Below, piece after piece: positions 1 through 10,800 of a stretch of DNA of 13,538 nt. A program made the position numbers and the translations under genes. The notes under the pieces were generated by a model. It was not told the origin of the DNA, ran no database searches, and worked only from the letters and a program-made list of their open reading frames with translations. How positions within the stretch are numbered: the first letter of the stretch is position 1; each line of letters opens with the position of its first letter. Source of the DNA: an uncultured Clostridia bacterium (GTDB lineage Bacteria; Bacillota; Clostridia; TANB77; CAG-508); assembly GCA_934167735.1 (NCBI GenBank), contig CAKPLV010000007.1:1-13538 (forward strand), written 5' to 3'.

Positions 1-1
1 A

Positions 2-1441
2 ACAAAAACAGAATACGGACAACTAGCCGAAACAAAAGAAGTAACAACAACTGATGGGGAAGATGTAAAATCTATATTTGGTGATGTAGATATAGAAAAA
101 AATGAATTAGGTGTTGGTAAACCAGATATATATACAATAGATGAAGTTTCTACAAAAAACGGATATAAAACAATTGATTTATCAGATATATCAATAAGTG
201 TATATAAAGTAAAAGTAGGCGAAAAATATCAAATTGATTATGTACGTGTAGATAAAGGTGGAAAAGAAATAGGAAGAGCAGCAAGTAGACAAACAAAAGA
301 TGGTGCAAATGTTAATGGAGAGCAAACTTTTGATATTGATGGAGACGGAGTTTATGATATCGGTCTAGAAGTTAGTAACAACGGAATGGCTTTCTGTATA
401 ACAATTAGAAACCCAGAAAAAGAAGGTAAATATAATGTTAAATTAATAAAAACAGATTTATTAGGAAATCCATTATCAGAAAAAGAAACAAAATTTACAA
501 TAAATGATCAAGAAAAAACAACAGTTAATGGTGAAATAACATTAGCAACAGAAAAAGCAATAACAGAAGATGGACAAAAAGATGAATACAAAATAAAAGA
601 ATCATCTGCACCAGAAGGATTTGAGCTATACACAGGAGAAGTAAATTTAACAGCTGTTGGAAAAGAATTAGATGAAGGTTTTGAATTAGATGAAGAAAAT
701 ACAAAACTAACAGTAGATGGTGAAGAATTAGCACAAGGAGAAGTATCTAAAGATGGATATGTAACATGGAGCTTAGATGGAGACACAATTACAATAAAAG
801 TAAAAAATGGTTACTTTGACTTAGCATTACGTAAATGGGTAACAGAAGCCATAGTAACAGAAAACGGAAAAACAGTAGTAACAAAAACTGGACACAAAGC
901 AGAAGATGATCCAGAAGAAATTGTAAAAGTTGACTTAAGAAAGAGCAAATTAAATGATGTAACAGTTAAATTTAGATATAATATTCGTGTAACAAACGAA
1001 GGACAAATAGATGGAGAAGCAACACGAATAAGAGATGACATACCAGAAGGATTAAAATTCGTACCAGAAGACAATCCAGACTGGAGAGTTGAAAATGGAA
1101 AAATAGTAACAGACAAATTAGCTGGAACAACATTAAAAACTGGAGAAAGTGCAGAAGTAGAAATATTATTAACATGGATAAACAGTGAAAACAACATGGG
1201 AGTTTTAATAAACACAGCAGAAATAGATGATGATCACAATGCCTACGGAGTACCAGATAGAGATTCAACACCAGGAAATAATGTACCAGGAGAAGACGAT
1301 ATAGACGACGCACCAGTAATGTTAACAGTAAAAACAGGTAATGAACTAGCTTTATATTTAGCAATAATATTGGGAACAGCATTAATAGTAATTGTTGGAA
1401 TTGTTATAATAAAGAAAAAAGTACTAGTAGATTGGGAATAG
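2..1441 (+). CDS. 3' part of a SpaA/DUF11-module surface protein, start outside window
   Basis: The frame is open from base 2 to the TAG at 1439-1441, giving 479 visible residues; the true start lies upstream. The ATG at 386 is not the start: no ribosome binding site precedes it, and codons before it continue the same kind of fold (for example DIYTIDEVSTKNGY, typical of a SpaA/Cna_B module). Modules in order: the end of one SpaA-like module closing with TIRNPEKEG at about 421; a full module from KYNVKLIKTD to VKNGY, with the usual first-strand Lys, a KIKESSAPEGF strand holding the Glu, and a terminal Asn; then a 175-residue DUF11-like module (815-1339, FDLALRKW to VKTG) with the DSTPGN and GEDDIDDAPV signatures. 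It ends in a hydrophobic helix (about 20 residues) followed by KKKVLVDWE. This is a surface-anchored stalk protein by inference. LPXTG is absent; LTVKTG sits in that place. A terminator follows closely. The N-terminal domain is unknown because it is outside the window. Confidence 0.88.
   Translation, partial: TKTEYGQLAETKEVTTTDGEDVKSIFGDVDIEKNELGVGKPDIYTIDEVSTKNGYKTIDLSDISISVYKVKVGEKYQIDYVRVDKGGKEIGRAASRQTKDGANVNGEQTFDIDGDGVYDIGLEVSNNGMAFCITIRNPEKEGKYNVKLIKTDLLGNPLSEKETKFTINDQEKTTVNGEITLATEKAITEDGQKDEYKIKESSAPEGFELYTGEVNLTAVGKELDEGFELDEENTKLTVDGEELAQGEVSKDGYVTWSLDGDTITIKVKNGYFDLALRKWVTEAIVTENGKTVVTKTGHKAEDDPEEIVKVDLRKSKLNDVTVKFRYNIRVTNEGQIDGEATRIRDDIPEGLKFVPEDNPDWRVENGKIVTDKLAGTTLKTGESAEVEILLTWINSENNMGVLINTAEIDDDHNAYGVPDRDSTPGNNVPGEDDIDDAPVMLTVKTGNELALYLAIILGTALIVIVGIVIIKKKVLVDWE
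815..1339 (+). repeat. Copy 1 of a 175-residue DUF11-like C-terminal module shared with the next gene
   Basis: This coding block aligns without gaps to 10333-10857. By hand count 143 of 175 residues are identical (about 82%). Both copies run from FDLALRKW to LTVKTG and sit directly before the membrane helix. The last part (NAYGVPD to VKTG) is almost invariant, differing only at one residue. The DNA differs at many synonymous positions, so this is an old duplication or a selected module rather than a very recent conversion. Confidence 0.9.
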
Positions 1442-1456
1442 AATAAATATTAAAAC

Positions 1457-1532
1457 GGGGACGGTCCTTAAAGACCGTCTTTATTTTTTGCTGTTTTAGT
1501 AACTGAATTTATAAAAATTCAGGACCGTCCCT
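1457..1532. repeat. 76-bp palindromic intergenic element with GGGACGGTCCT ends
   Basis: GGGACGGTCCT (1458-1468) and its exact reverse complement AGGACCGTCCC (1521-1531) form an 11-bp perfect inverted repeat, extended by a G-T pair at 1457/1532. Inside are two smaller hairpins: GACGGTC/GACCGTC (1460-1466 with 1473-1479) and CTGAATTT/AAATTCAG (1503-1510 with 1515-1522, loop ATAA). The 17-base string AAAACGGGGACGGTCCT at 1452-1468 recurs exactly at 11026-11042 after the next gene, so this is a dispersed element. It resembles a REP or MITE-like mobile palindrome. That class assignment is inference. Confidence 0.75.
1458..1489 (+). terminator. Rho-independent terminator of the first gene, made from the GGGACGGTCC element
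   Basis: A 7-bp G/C-rich stem GACGGTC/GACCGTC (1460-1466 with 1473-1479), extended by two G-T pairs, has a six-base loop and is followed by TTTATTTTTT (1480-1489). It lies 16 bases after the TAG stop. The left arm belongs to the dispersed GGGACGGTCCT repeat, so the repeat appears to have been adopted as the terminator. Confidence 0.82.
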
Positions 1533-1615
1533 ATTTTGAGATGAGATACTTGAAGAAAGCAAAAATTATCATATAAATTTACAGGAACAATACTTTTCAA
1601 TATGGAAAAAATCTT

Positions 1616-1719
1616 TACGGAATTAATAAAAAATATATACAAAGTAAATTGTAATAAAATATGCACGAAAATGTAATAAAAGTGTAATAATACCTAAAAA
1701 CGATAAAATCCGTAAAAAA
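1616..1719 (+). other. Upstream block conserved with the region before the third gene
   Basis: TACGGAATTA (1616-1625), three TGTAATA copies (1650, 1672, 1683) and ATAAAATCCG followed by TAAAAAA (1703-1719) recur in the same order at 11140-11252. The interval from TACGGAATTA to the first TGTAA is 34 bases in both regions, and the following 22- and 11-base steps are also identical. The bases between these islands differ, so the islands look selected rather than simply recently duplicated. From 1533 to 1615 I see only unstructured A/T-rich sequence. Confidence 0.7.
1672..1688 (+). promoter_or_regulatory. WalR (YycF)-like box, TGTAAT-N5-TGTAAT
   Basis: TGTAAT (1672-1677), AAAAG, TGTAAT (1683-1688) matches the published WalR/YycF consensus TGTWAH-N5-TGTWAH, a direct repeat with an 11-bp period. 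A third TGTAAT at 1650-1655 lies exactly two periods upstream. The box is about 60 bp upstream of the predicted -35. WalRK is known to control cell-wall hydrolases, including NlpC/P60 and CHAP proteins, which fits the domain encoded downstream. Other OmpR-family regulators also use 11-bp phased direct repeats, so the regulator is not certain. Confidence 0.55.
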
Positions 1720-1747
1720 GACATATAAAATTACAAAATAAGCTAAT

Positions 1748-1775
1748 TTGACTTATATTAATAAATCATTAAAAT
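1748..1775 (+). promoter_or_regulatory. Predicted sigma-A promoter of the giant gene
   Basis: TTGACT (1748-1753), a 16-base spacer and TAAAAT (1770-1775) each differ by one base from the sigma-70/A consensus. The same hexamers with the same spacing occur at 11284-11311 before the third gene, with the flanking AATTTGACT and TAAATC conserved too. Transcription would begin near 1782, leaving a leader of about 30 bases. Confidence 0.68.
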
Positions 1776-1798
1776 AAAAAGTAATATTAATGGACTTG

Positions 1799-1805
1799 AA
1801 AGGAG
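1799..1805 (+). promoter_or_regulatory. Ribosome binding site AAAGGAG
   Basis: AAAGGAG at 1799-1805 ends seven bases before the ATG at 1813. It fixes the start of the 3047-residue gene and puts the hydrophobic export segment at residues 15-33. Confidence 0.85.
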
Positions 1806-1812
1806 AATTAGC

Positions 1813-4800
1813 ATGAAGGAAAAAGATATATTAAATAAAATAATCAATAAAAAGGTTATTACAATAAGTGCGATTATTTTAATTTTTGCAATTATATCAG
1901 GAATTAGTATAAAACAATATAATACGAGTAATGTAAAGACGAATTTGAATGAAGCACAACAAAGTAATTATCCATTTACTGGTGCAGAGTTGGTAAAAAA
2001 AGCAGTTACATTTATAAATCAACCAAAGGACTGTTCTGGATTAGTAAATGCAGCTATTACATCATGTGGAGGAACAGGAATAAAGAATGGAGATACAGCT
2101 GGATGGAATCAACACTATTTCAGATATAATTTTAGTGGTACAACATTTGAACCAAAGGAAATTGGATCATATACAAGCTCTAATGGGACAAAAACGAAAT
2201 GGTATAAAAAAATTGCTAATGTTGATACACTTCCAATTGGTACTGTTATATCTGGACATGGTGATGCTAGTATGTACGGTCATGTGTTTATATATATAGG
2301 AAAAGCTAATGACTATAATACATTAAAAAATAATTTAAAAAAACAATATAATATAGATTTACCAGAGTATAATAGTGCTTATGTAGATCAAAGAGATGTA
2401 AATGGTCTACAAGGTGCGCCATACTGGTATATTGAAGGAAACGCAACAACAAATAAAGTTAAAATAAGAAATTTTAGTTGGTATGTAAATAATGATAATG
2501 ATGTGAAAAATATGAAATATATTAGAGTATGGAAAATAACAGAAAATCCTTCAGGAAGTTATCACATGAATATAGTAAAAAAAGATTCTAAAGATGATAA
2601 AGATAAAAGTTTAGACGAAAAATATAAATATGCACTTGATGGAGCTGAATTCAGCATACAACAACAAATTAATGCAACAGGTAATAAAAATGTTGGATAT
2701 ACTTCTGGACAAGATTCTAAAGTTGTTACTAAAAGTGGTGATAAATCTTTAATATATTTTAAAAATACAACAGATAAAAATGGAAATATTAAAATAGAAA
2801 ATATTGGAAAGTATGATTCATATATTATTAAAGAAAGTAAAGCTCCATTGGGATATAAATTGGATAAAAACTGGACATTAGAGTTAAGAGTATATAAATC
2901 ATTATATTATGATGGAAATGAAGCAAAATATGGAATATCAAAAATACAAGTTATGGGAAATGGACTTAATGCAAATGGAAAAGAAATATCATTATCAAAT
3001 AATACAGAAAGCAAATGGTTAAGAATAAATAGCAGTGGTTCATATACGGAAGATAGTGTTAATTATAAAGTAGCATTCGAGTTTAATAGAAGCGCTATAA
3101 CTGTAACATGGAAAAATCCAGAGAATACAGTTGATGTTCCTGTAGAAATTGAAAAAACGAATGAGCAGGGAAATTATGTAGATGGTGCGGAGTTTTACTA
3201 TTGGGTATATGACACTTTGGATAATAAACCATATAATTCTGGAATGGAAAATGTAGGATTTCGAGAAGAAACTTCTTCTGGAAAATGCAGTTTAACTATT
3301 AAAGGAATGAAATATGGAACAAAAAGATATGTTTGGATTAGAGAAAATTCAACAATTCCATATTGTAATTTAGGATATTTCGAAGGAGAATCGGAAGGTA
3401 CTTTTAAATATATAGTATTAGAAGTATCTGTTGATGATAAAGGAAACATTTCTATTTCAAGAGTATATGATGACTTTCAGGGCAATGAAACATATTTAGT
3501 ACAAATGTCTAAAACATCAGGAAATACAGTTACTGGTCTTATGGAAAATAATGAAGGTTTAAAAACGAATTATGTAAAAACAGGTAAAATTAAATATGAT
3601 CAAGGAAAGATAATTATACCAGTAATAAATCCAAGCAATGAATATAGCTTTGAGATGCTAATAGGAAAAAAATCAACTAATAGTGAAAAAACTTTATCTG
3701 AAAAAGACTTAATAAAAGGTGCTAATTTTAATATAAGATCTGCAAAACAAGACCCGTCTTATTTTGTTAGTGATAAAGACGCGCTAGATGGAAAAACAAT
3801 TGAGGGATACGAATTTAATCCAGATAACAAATCAAAATTAGTTACAAGTGAAAATGGGAAATATGTAAGTTTAAGTGAAAAAGATTTGATTCCGGAAGTT
3901 GTAGAAAATGTTGCTGGAATGGTTCATATATATGAGATAGAAGAAAAAAGTGCACCAGATGGATATAAACTTAATAATGTAAATAAATTTTATGTTAAAG
4001 TTACATTCGAAAATAGAGAAGAAAGCAATCTAGGCAAAATACGAAGTGTAGAATTTTATAAAAATTTGAATGAAAAGGGAATGCTCTCAAAAGAAAATGA
4101 AATAGAAATGACAAATGAAGAGATAGAAAGTGGAGACCTTGTTTATTATCCAACAGATACAAATTATAATTTTTATTGTGCGTTTAGTAAAGACCATGGA
4201 GTTATGACTTTATTAATAGATAACCCACCAATAGAAGGAAGTTACAACATTGGTTTAGCAAAAGTAAAAAAAGAATATTTGGATAATTTTGGAGAATTAG
4301 ATATTAGAGATAATCTAGATAATACAACAACAAAAGCTGGAGCAATATTTAATATAGAGCAACAAAAGAGCGAAGGAGTTAATGGTACAGATAAAAAAGA
4401 AAACTTTACTACAACTGGAAATGGAATTGACAATGTTTATGAAAATGTTCAAATAGAAAATCTTGATAAACAAGATATATATGATATTACTGAAACAGGC
4501 GCACCATCAGGATTTGATATATACAAACATAAAGTAAGAATATTTGTAACTAAAGCTACAAATAACGCGCAAATAGATAAGACTTATGTTATAGATAGCG
4601 TAAAAGTTGGAGTAGATTTAAATGACAATGGCACTTTTGAAGATGAGGAAATAACAACAGTTGAAAAAGAAAATAGAAATAGAGAATTCAAGAAGATAAA
4701 TGATAATGTATATGTATTATATAGTGAATTAAATTTATTATTTGTACTTGGAGATGATTCAATAGATGGTTCATATAAAATGGACATAGTAAAAAAAGAG

Positions 4801-7800
4801 CTAAAAGATGATAAAGAAGATAGCGATAATTACATTAGTACTCTTTCAGGTGCAAAATTTGAAGTAAAACAAATATTAAATGACAATGAGGATAATTCAC
4901 AAACAGCTAAAGCAATACCTGATGAAAATGGTATAACAAGTGAAAAAGACCAAATATCTTCTATAACTAATAAAGTAGAAATTACAGATATAAATAAAGT
5001 TGATACATATACTATTAAAGAAATTTCAACAATACCAGGATTTAATTTGGATAATGTTAATTTTACAATGAAGGTTCATAAAGGGAAATCAGAAGAAAGC
5101 CATAAATATACAATTGAATATTTAACTTTAATAAAAGCACAAAATGAAGAATCAGAAAGTGTAAATGAAATTAACGTGCATGCTGGAGAAAAGCTATATA
5201 TTTCAAATGATAAAACTTCTTTTGAATATTTTGCAGATTACATAGTTGCTGTAGAGCTAGTAGAAAATTCTGTAGGAGATTATAGTATAAAATTCACATG
5301 GAGAGATAAACAACCAACATACAATTTAAACCTATTAAAAACAGATTCAAATACTGGAAATAATATCGAATCGCCTGTAACTGCAACTTTTACCATAAAG
5401 GCTTATACAGATGAAACTTTTGCAACAGAAGCAACTTTTGTAAATAAAGATGGTGAAAATTTAAATAAAGAGTATACAACATCAGTTGAAGCTGATGACT
5501 ACGGAAATATAAGAATTCAAAATATAGTAATGCCAGAAGTACAAAATGATCCAATAACAAATTATATAGCAATTACTGAAGAGTCAATTTCAGATGCAGA
5601 TTATAATATATTTGATGGGACAATAATAATACCAATTACATTTACAAGACAAGCTGATGGAAAAATTACATATTCATTTGGTGAAAAATATGTAATAGAT
5701 AATATTACAAATAAGGAAAAATTAGAAGATAGAATAAATTCAAGTGCTTCAAGTGATGATAGCAAAGTATCATTTTCTAATGATCAAAATACAATAAATG
5801 TAACAGTACCAAATTCAAGAAGTGGTGTATTTTCAATAAGATTATATAAACAATATACTACAAAATATGGCAATTCAAAAGTTTTAGATGGCGTACAGTT
5901 TACAATTAAAGTGACAAAAGAAGGCGAAACAGATCCATTATATGAATCAACAGAAGAAAATCCTGATATAACTGGTAAAGGGGAAGATGCAGGAAGAATT
6001 CAAATAGATAACCTTAAAATTAAAGAGGGAGACAGATTAAAAATAAATATTAGGGAAGTACAAACATTAGATGGTTATGAAATTCCTGATGACTTGAAAA
6101 ATGGTATAGAATATAGTGCAACAGCAATTAAAACAAAAGATTTTTTGGGTAATGATATAATAGGTATAAAATTAGGTGATGAAACATATTCAAGCGTGCA
6201 AGCAAAAGTATATAGTAATAGACGTATAGAAATGCTTGTAAATAATGAAAAAACACCAGAGCCAGGAAAGTATAAAATTAATCTTGCAAAAACAGGTGAA
6301 GGTGGATTAGTACTTGATGGAATATCATTTAACAGAACTGTAACATTAAATCAGAATAATGTAATAAAAGATGATTATCACAATATAAAACCTAATATTA
6401 CTGAGAAACAAACAACAAATGATAGAGGAGTAATATGTGTAACAGAAGGTATTGAAAAGGATAATGATAATTTTGTTACAGTACCAGTAGAGAATTACTC
6501 TAGTTCACCAGATGTATATGAATTAACAGAAGCAGAATTAGGTGACAAAGAAAGTTCATATGTTAAATTAAATAAGACTATAACTTTAAAAGTTGGAAAA
6601 GGTGAAGAGGAATATACAAATAAAGCACATGCAACAAGTATTACAATGCATGTTGGCGAGAAAAATTTATATATAAACTTAAAGACAAATAAATACAAAG
6701 TATGGAGTGGTGATGAAAACAACAGTATAAATGCAACTGAGTATGATTATGAACCTGGAACAGAACAAGCAGTAGAAATTAGTGCTGATGGATTTATTTA
6801 TAAAATAACATTAAGAGGAACTTATGATACTGAAACAAATGAAGCATTTTATTATATAGGTGTTGTTAATCCAAGACAACCTATATCAAGCAAATATAAA
6901 GTAAATATTAAAAAGATTGGAACAGATGGAACAGCTCTTGATGGAGTGGTATTTGGTAGAACAGCAAAACTAAATGTTGATCAAACAACAGGAACAGCTG
7001 GAAAAACTGTAGAAACTGACATGGATGCAACTTCAAATGGTGGATATGCAAGCGTAACAAAAGATGTAGAAACAACAGGTAGTGATTTAATAACAGTATC
7101 TAAAGACAATTATGAAAAAACAGATACATATAAAATTAATGAAAAGAGCCTTGGAGCAAATGAAGGTAAATATAGCAAATATCCATATGACATAGATTTA
7201 GTTGTAGAAAAAGCATATAAGAATTATAAAGCAAGTGCAAGTAAAGCAAAACTAACAATTAATAATGAAACAAAAGAAATTGATTTATCAAATTCAAAAA
7301 CTATTGAAGAGCAAAAAATTACTGTTAAAGATAGCAATAATGAAGATATTGATGTAGTAATGAATGCAAGTATAAAAAACAATGAGGTAACAATTACACT
7401 AACAATTGAAGATTCAGAGCTTATATCAGTACCAGTTGAAAAACGTTGGGTAGATAATAATGATGAAAATAAAGTAAGACCAAGTTCAGTAAAAGTTGAA
7501 TTAAAATACAAAAAAGATGGTAATTGGGTAAAATACGAAAAAGATGGAGTAGAAAACCCAGTAACATTAACTGAAGCAAATAATTGGAAACATACATGGG
7601 ATAAGTTACCTAAAAATATAAATGGTAATACAGCTGAATATACTGTAGAGGAAAGTGTAGTTCCATATGGATATACAGTAAATAAAACAACTGAAAATGG
7701 TGTAATAATATTAACAAATACTCATGTTGTAACAGAAGTAGTTGCTAAATCAAAACAATGGGAAAATGTAACAAATCCTAATTTATATAGAGTTGATATG

Positions 7801-10800
7801 GAATTATATAAAAAAGGTGAAACAACAAAAATTGGTGATACAAAATCTGTAATTGGTAACGATATGGCAACATGGAAAAATCAAGAAAAATATGATGAAA
7901 ACCACAAAGAAATAGAATATGAAGTAAGAGAAGTAAAAGCATATTACAGAACTTCAGAAACTTCATTATGGAATGAACTAGAAGAAGGAAAAGACTATGT
8001 AGCAGATGAAGAAAATGATGTGTTTATAAACACAGTAATTACACCTGGAAAATATAAGATAATGCTTTCAAAAATTGACAAAGATACTCAAAAAGCAATA
8101 TCTGGAGTAACATTTAAGGTAAATGATGTAACAACAGATCCTACAGGAAGCAATGGATTTACATATGTAAAAGATAAAGATGGAAACCAACTTGAAGTTA
8201 ATATTGATAAAGATAACTTCAATGTTACAGATACATACGAAATAACAGAGATAAACTTAAATAATAAAGCAAATGATTATTACAAAATTAAAGACACACT
8301 AAAAGTAAATGTAACAAAAACAAGACTAACAGATAACAACCAAATTACATACAAATTAGATTCAGTTTCTTTTGAAGGTGGAACAGTTGGAAGTGATGGA
8401 ATTGCTAGAAAAGAAGTAACATTAGAAAACGATGAAAAAGCAGAAGTAACTGCAGAGATAATTGGAAGTAATATAAAAATTACAGTTCCAAACAAAGAAA
8501 AAAATGGTAAGTATTCTTTAAAATTAATCAAATATAAAAAAGGAACACAAACAGCAGTTGCAGGTGCTAAATTCCATTTGATCGGAGGAAACATAGGAAA
8601 TGGTCAATTAGGTCGTGGTACAGAAAATTTATCTGAAACAAATTATAGTGAAATTATTACAGCAACAACACCAGTATCAATTTGGAATGATACTATTGCG
8701 ATAAAAGATGTTGCTATAGCAGATACATATACTTTAAAAGAAGTAGATGTTGGTGCAGATAATACAGATATGTTTTTAGGATTTACAGAGCAAATTAAAA
8801 TTACTGTTAATAAAAACAGCGATTATAATGTTGAAAGTGTAGGTTTAACAGTTGGTGGAAAAGAAGCAACTGAAAAAAACGGAAAACTTGTATTTAGCAA
8901 ATCAATACATAATCAAGCAGTAAAAGCAACATTATCATTAGATAAATCTACAAATACTATAACACTTGAAGTTGAAAACCCTGAAAAATATGGTTCATTT
9001 GATTTCAACTTAGTAAAATATATAAAAGGAACAGAAACACCTTTAGATGGAGCAGGATTTAAAATTTCAATATTAAACAAAGGAACTAATGAGTTTGTTA
9101 AAGATGGTGAAGGAAATGCTATTGATGGAACAAAAGAAATTTTTGTTGAAGAAGGTAAAATATTAATTGAAAATATTAATATTGCTAAAGCAGGAATAAC
9201 ATATGAAATAAAAATTGAAGAAACAACAATTCCTGAAGGATATCTTGGATTAGATGGGCCAATAACATTTACAGCTGTTTCGGAATTAAATGCTGATGGT
9301 GAAACATATAGCTTAAAAACAAATAAATCTACAACAATAGCAAATGCAAAATTGGTAGATGTTAAAGAAGATGAAATATTAGTTGAAGCAGAAAATAGAG
9401 TAGAACCTACAATTCATAAAGGGGTAAAAGATGTAAAAAATCAAAGTTCTGGATATTATTATAATATAGTAAAAGATAAATATGAAAATGTGGAAGATGC
9501 TAAACAATCATTACATGATTGGGTAATAGAAGTATCATTACCACAAGGTGTAGATGAATATTCTATTTATGAAATATCAGATACAATAGATGAAAGATTA
9601 GTATATGACAGTATAGCTTCTGTTAAAATTAAAGATGGAGAAGATTCAGTTGCAGATTTAGTTGAAGGAACAGATTATAAAGTAAATTATGATGAAGGAA
9701 CAAGATTGTTAAAAATAACATTTATTGGACAAAATCAAGCCTTATCTGAAACAATAAAACAAAATATTGGTAAGCTTATAGAAGTAAAATTTTATACTAA
9801 ATATGCATTAGATGCTAATGGAAATATAATAGCTTTAAATCAGTCTGTACCAAACCAAGCAACATTAACATATGGAAATGGAAGTACTATTGAATCTGAA
9901 AAGCCGGAAGTTCACACAGGCGGAGTTGGATTATATAAATATGATAAAGATACAGGAAAAGCTTTAGCAGGTGCACACTTTAAAATTGCAACAAGCAAAG
10001 AAAATGCTGAAAATAAAGTATTCTTAAAGGATACTGAAGGAAATGATGTTGAAGTAGTATCTGGTGAAGATGGTAAAGCAGAATTTACAGGACTAGAATT
10101 TGGTGAAGACGCTTTGAACAAAGTTGAATATAAAGTAATAGATGAAATAACAAATGCTGAAGTATATAAATATGATTGGGATAAAGTTCAAACAACATAT
10201 TATATAGTAGAAACAGAATCACCAGAAGGATATATGCCATTAAAAGAGCCTATAGAGGCAATTGTAAAGAAAGATAATTACAATATGGAAGATATAACAA
10301 CATTAATTCAAGTAGGAAATCAATCAAATCAATTTGACTTAGCATTACGCAAATGGGTATCACAAGCAATTGTAATAGAAGATGGAAAAACAGTAGTAAC
10401 AGAAACAGGACATAAAGCAGAAGATGATCCAGAAGAAGTAGTAAAAGTCGATTTAAGAAGAAGCAAAATAGAAGATATAACTGTTAAATTTAGATATAAA
10501 ATTCGTGTGACTAACGAAGGAAAAATAGCCGGAGAAGCAAAAGAGATAAGAGATGATGTACCAGATGGACTAAAATTCGTACAAGAAGACAACCCAGATT
10601 GGAGAATAGAAAACGGAGATTTATTAACAGACAAGCTTGCCGGAACAACATTACAACCTGGAGAAAGTGCAGAAGTAGAAATACTATTAACATGGGTAAA
10701 TAGTTTGGATAACATGGGTACAAAGATAAACACAGCAGAAATACAAGAAGATCATAACGCCTACGGAGTACCAGATATAGACTCAACACCAGGCAACAAC

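Noticed and set aside
386..388. ATG as a possible start of the first gene
   Set aside because: The frame is open upstream to base 2, those codons encode a continuing SpaA-like module, and there is no ribosome binding site before 386.
811..1215. Antisense open frame, with a similar 134-codon antisense frame at 10329-10733
   Set aside because: Both lie opposite the two copies of the DUF11-like module, and their resemblance follows from the sense-strand homology. No ribosome binding site or credible product.
1541..1576. Eleven-codon open frame ATG to TAA between the first two genes
   Set aside because: Too short and without a ribosome binding site; expected by chance.
2023..2060. N-terminal Cys as an internal thioester adhesin domain (TED/TQXA type)
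   Set aside because: No TQXA motif or matching Gln segment is seen. DCSGLV with a later GHVFIYIG and IE-N fits the NlpC/P60-CHAP pattern better. A structural model would settle it.
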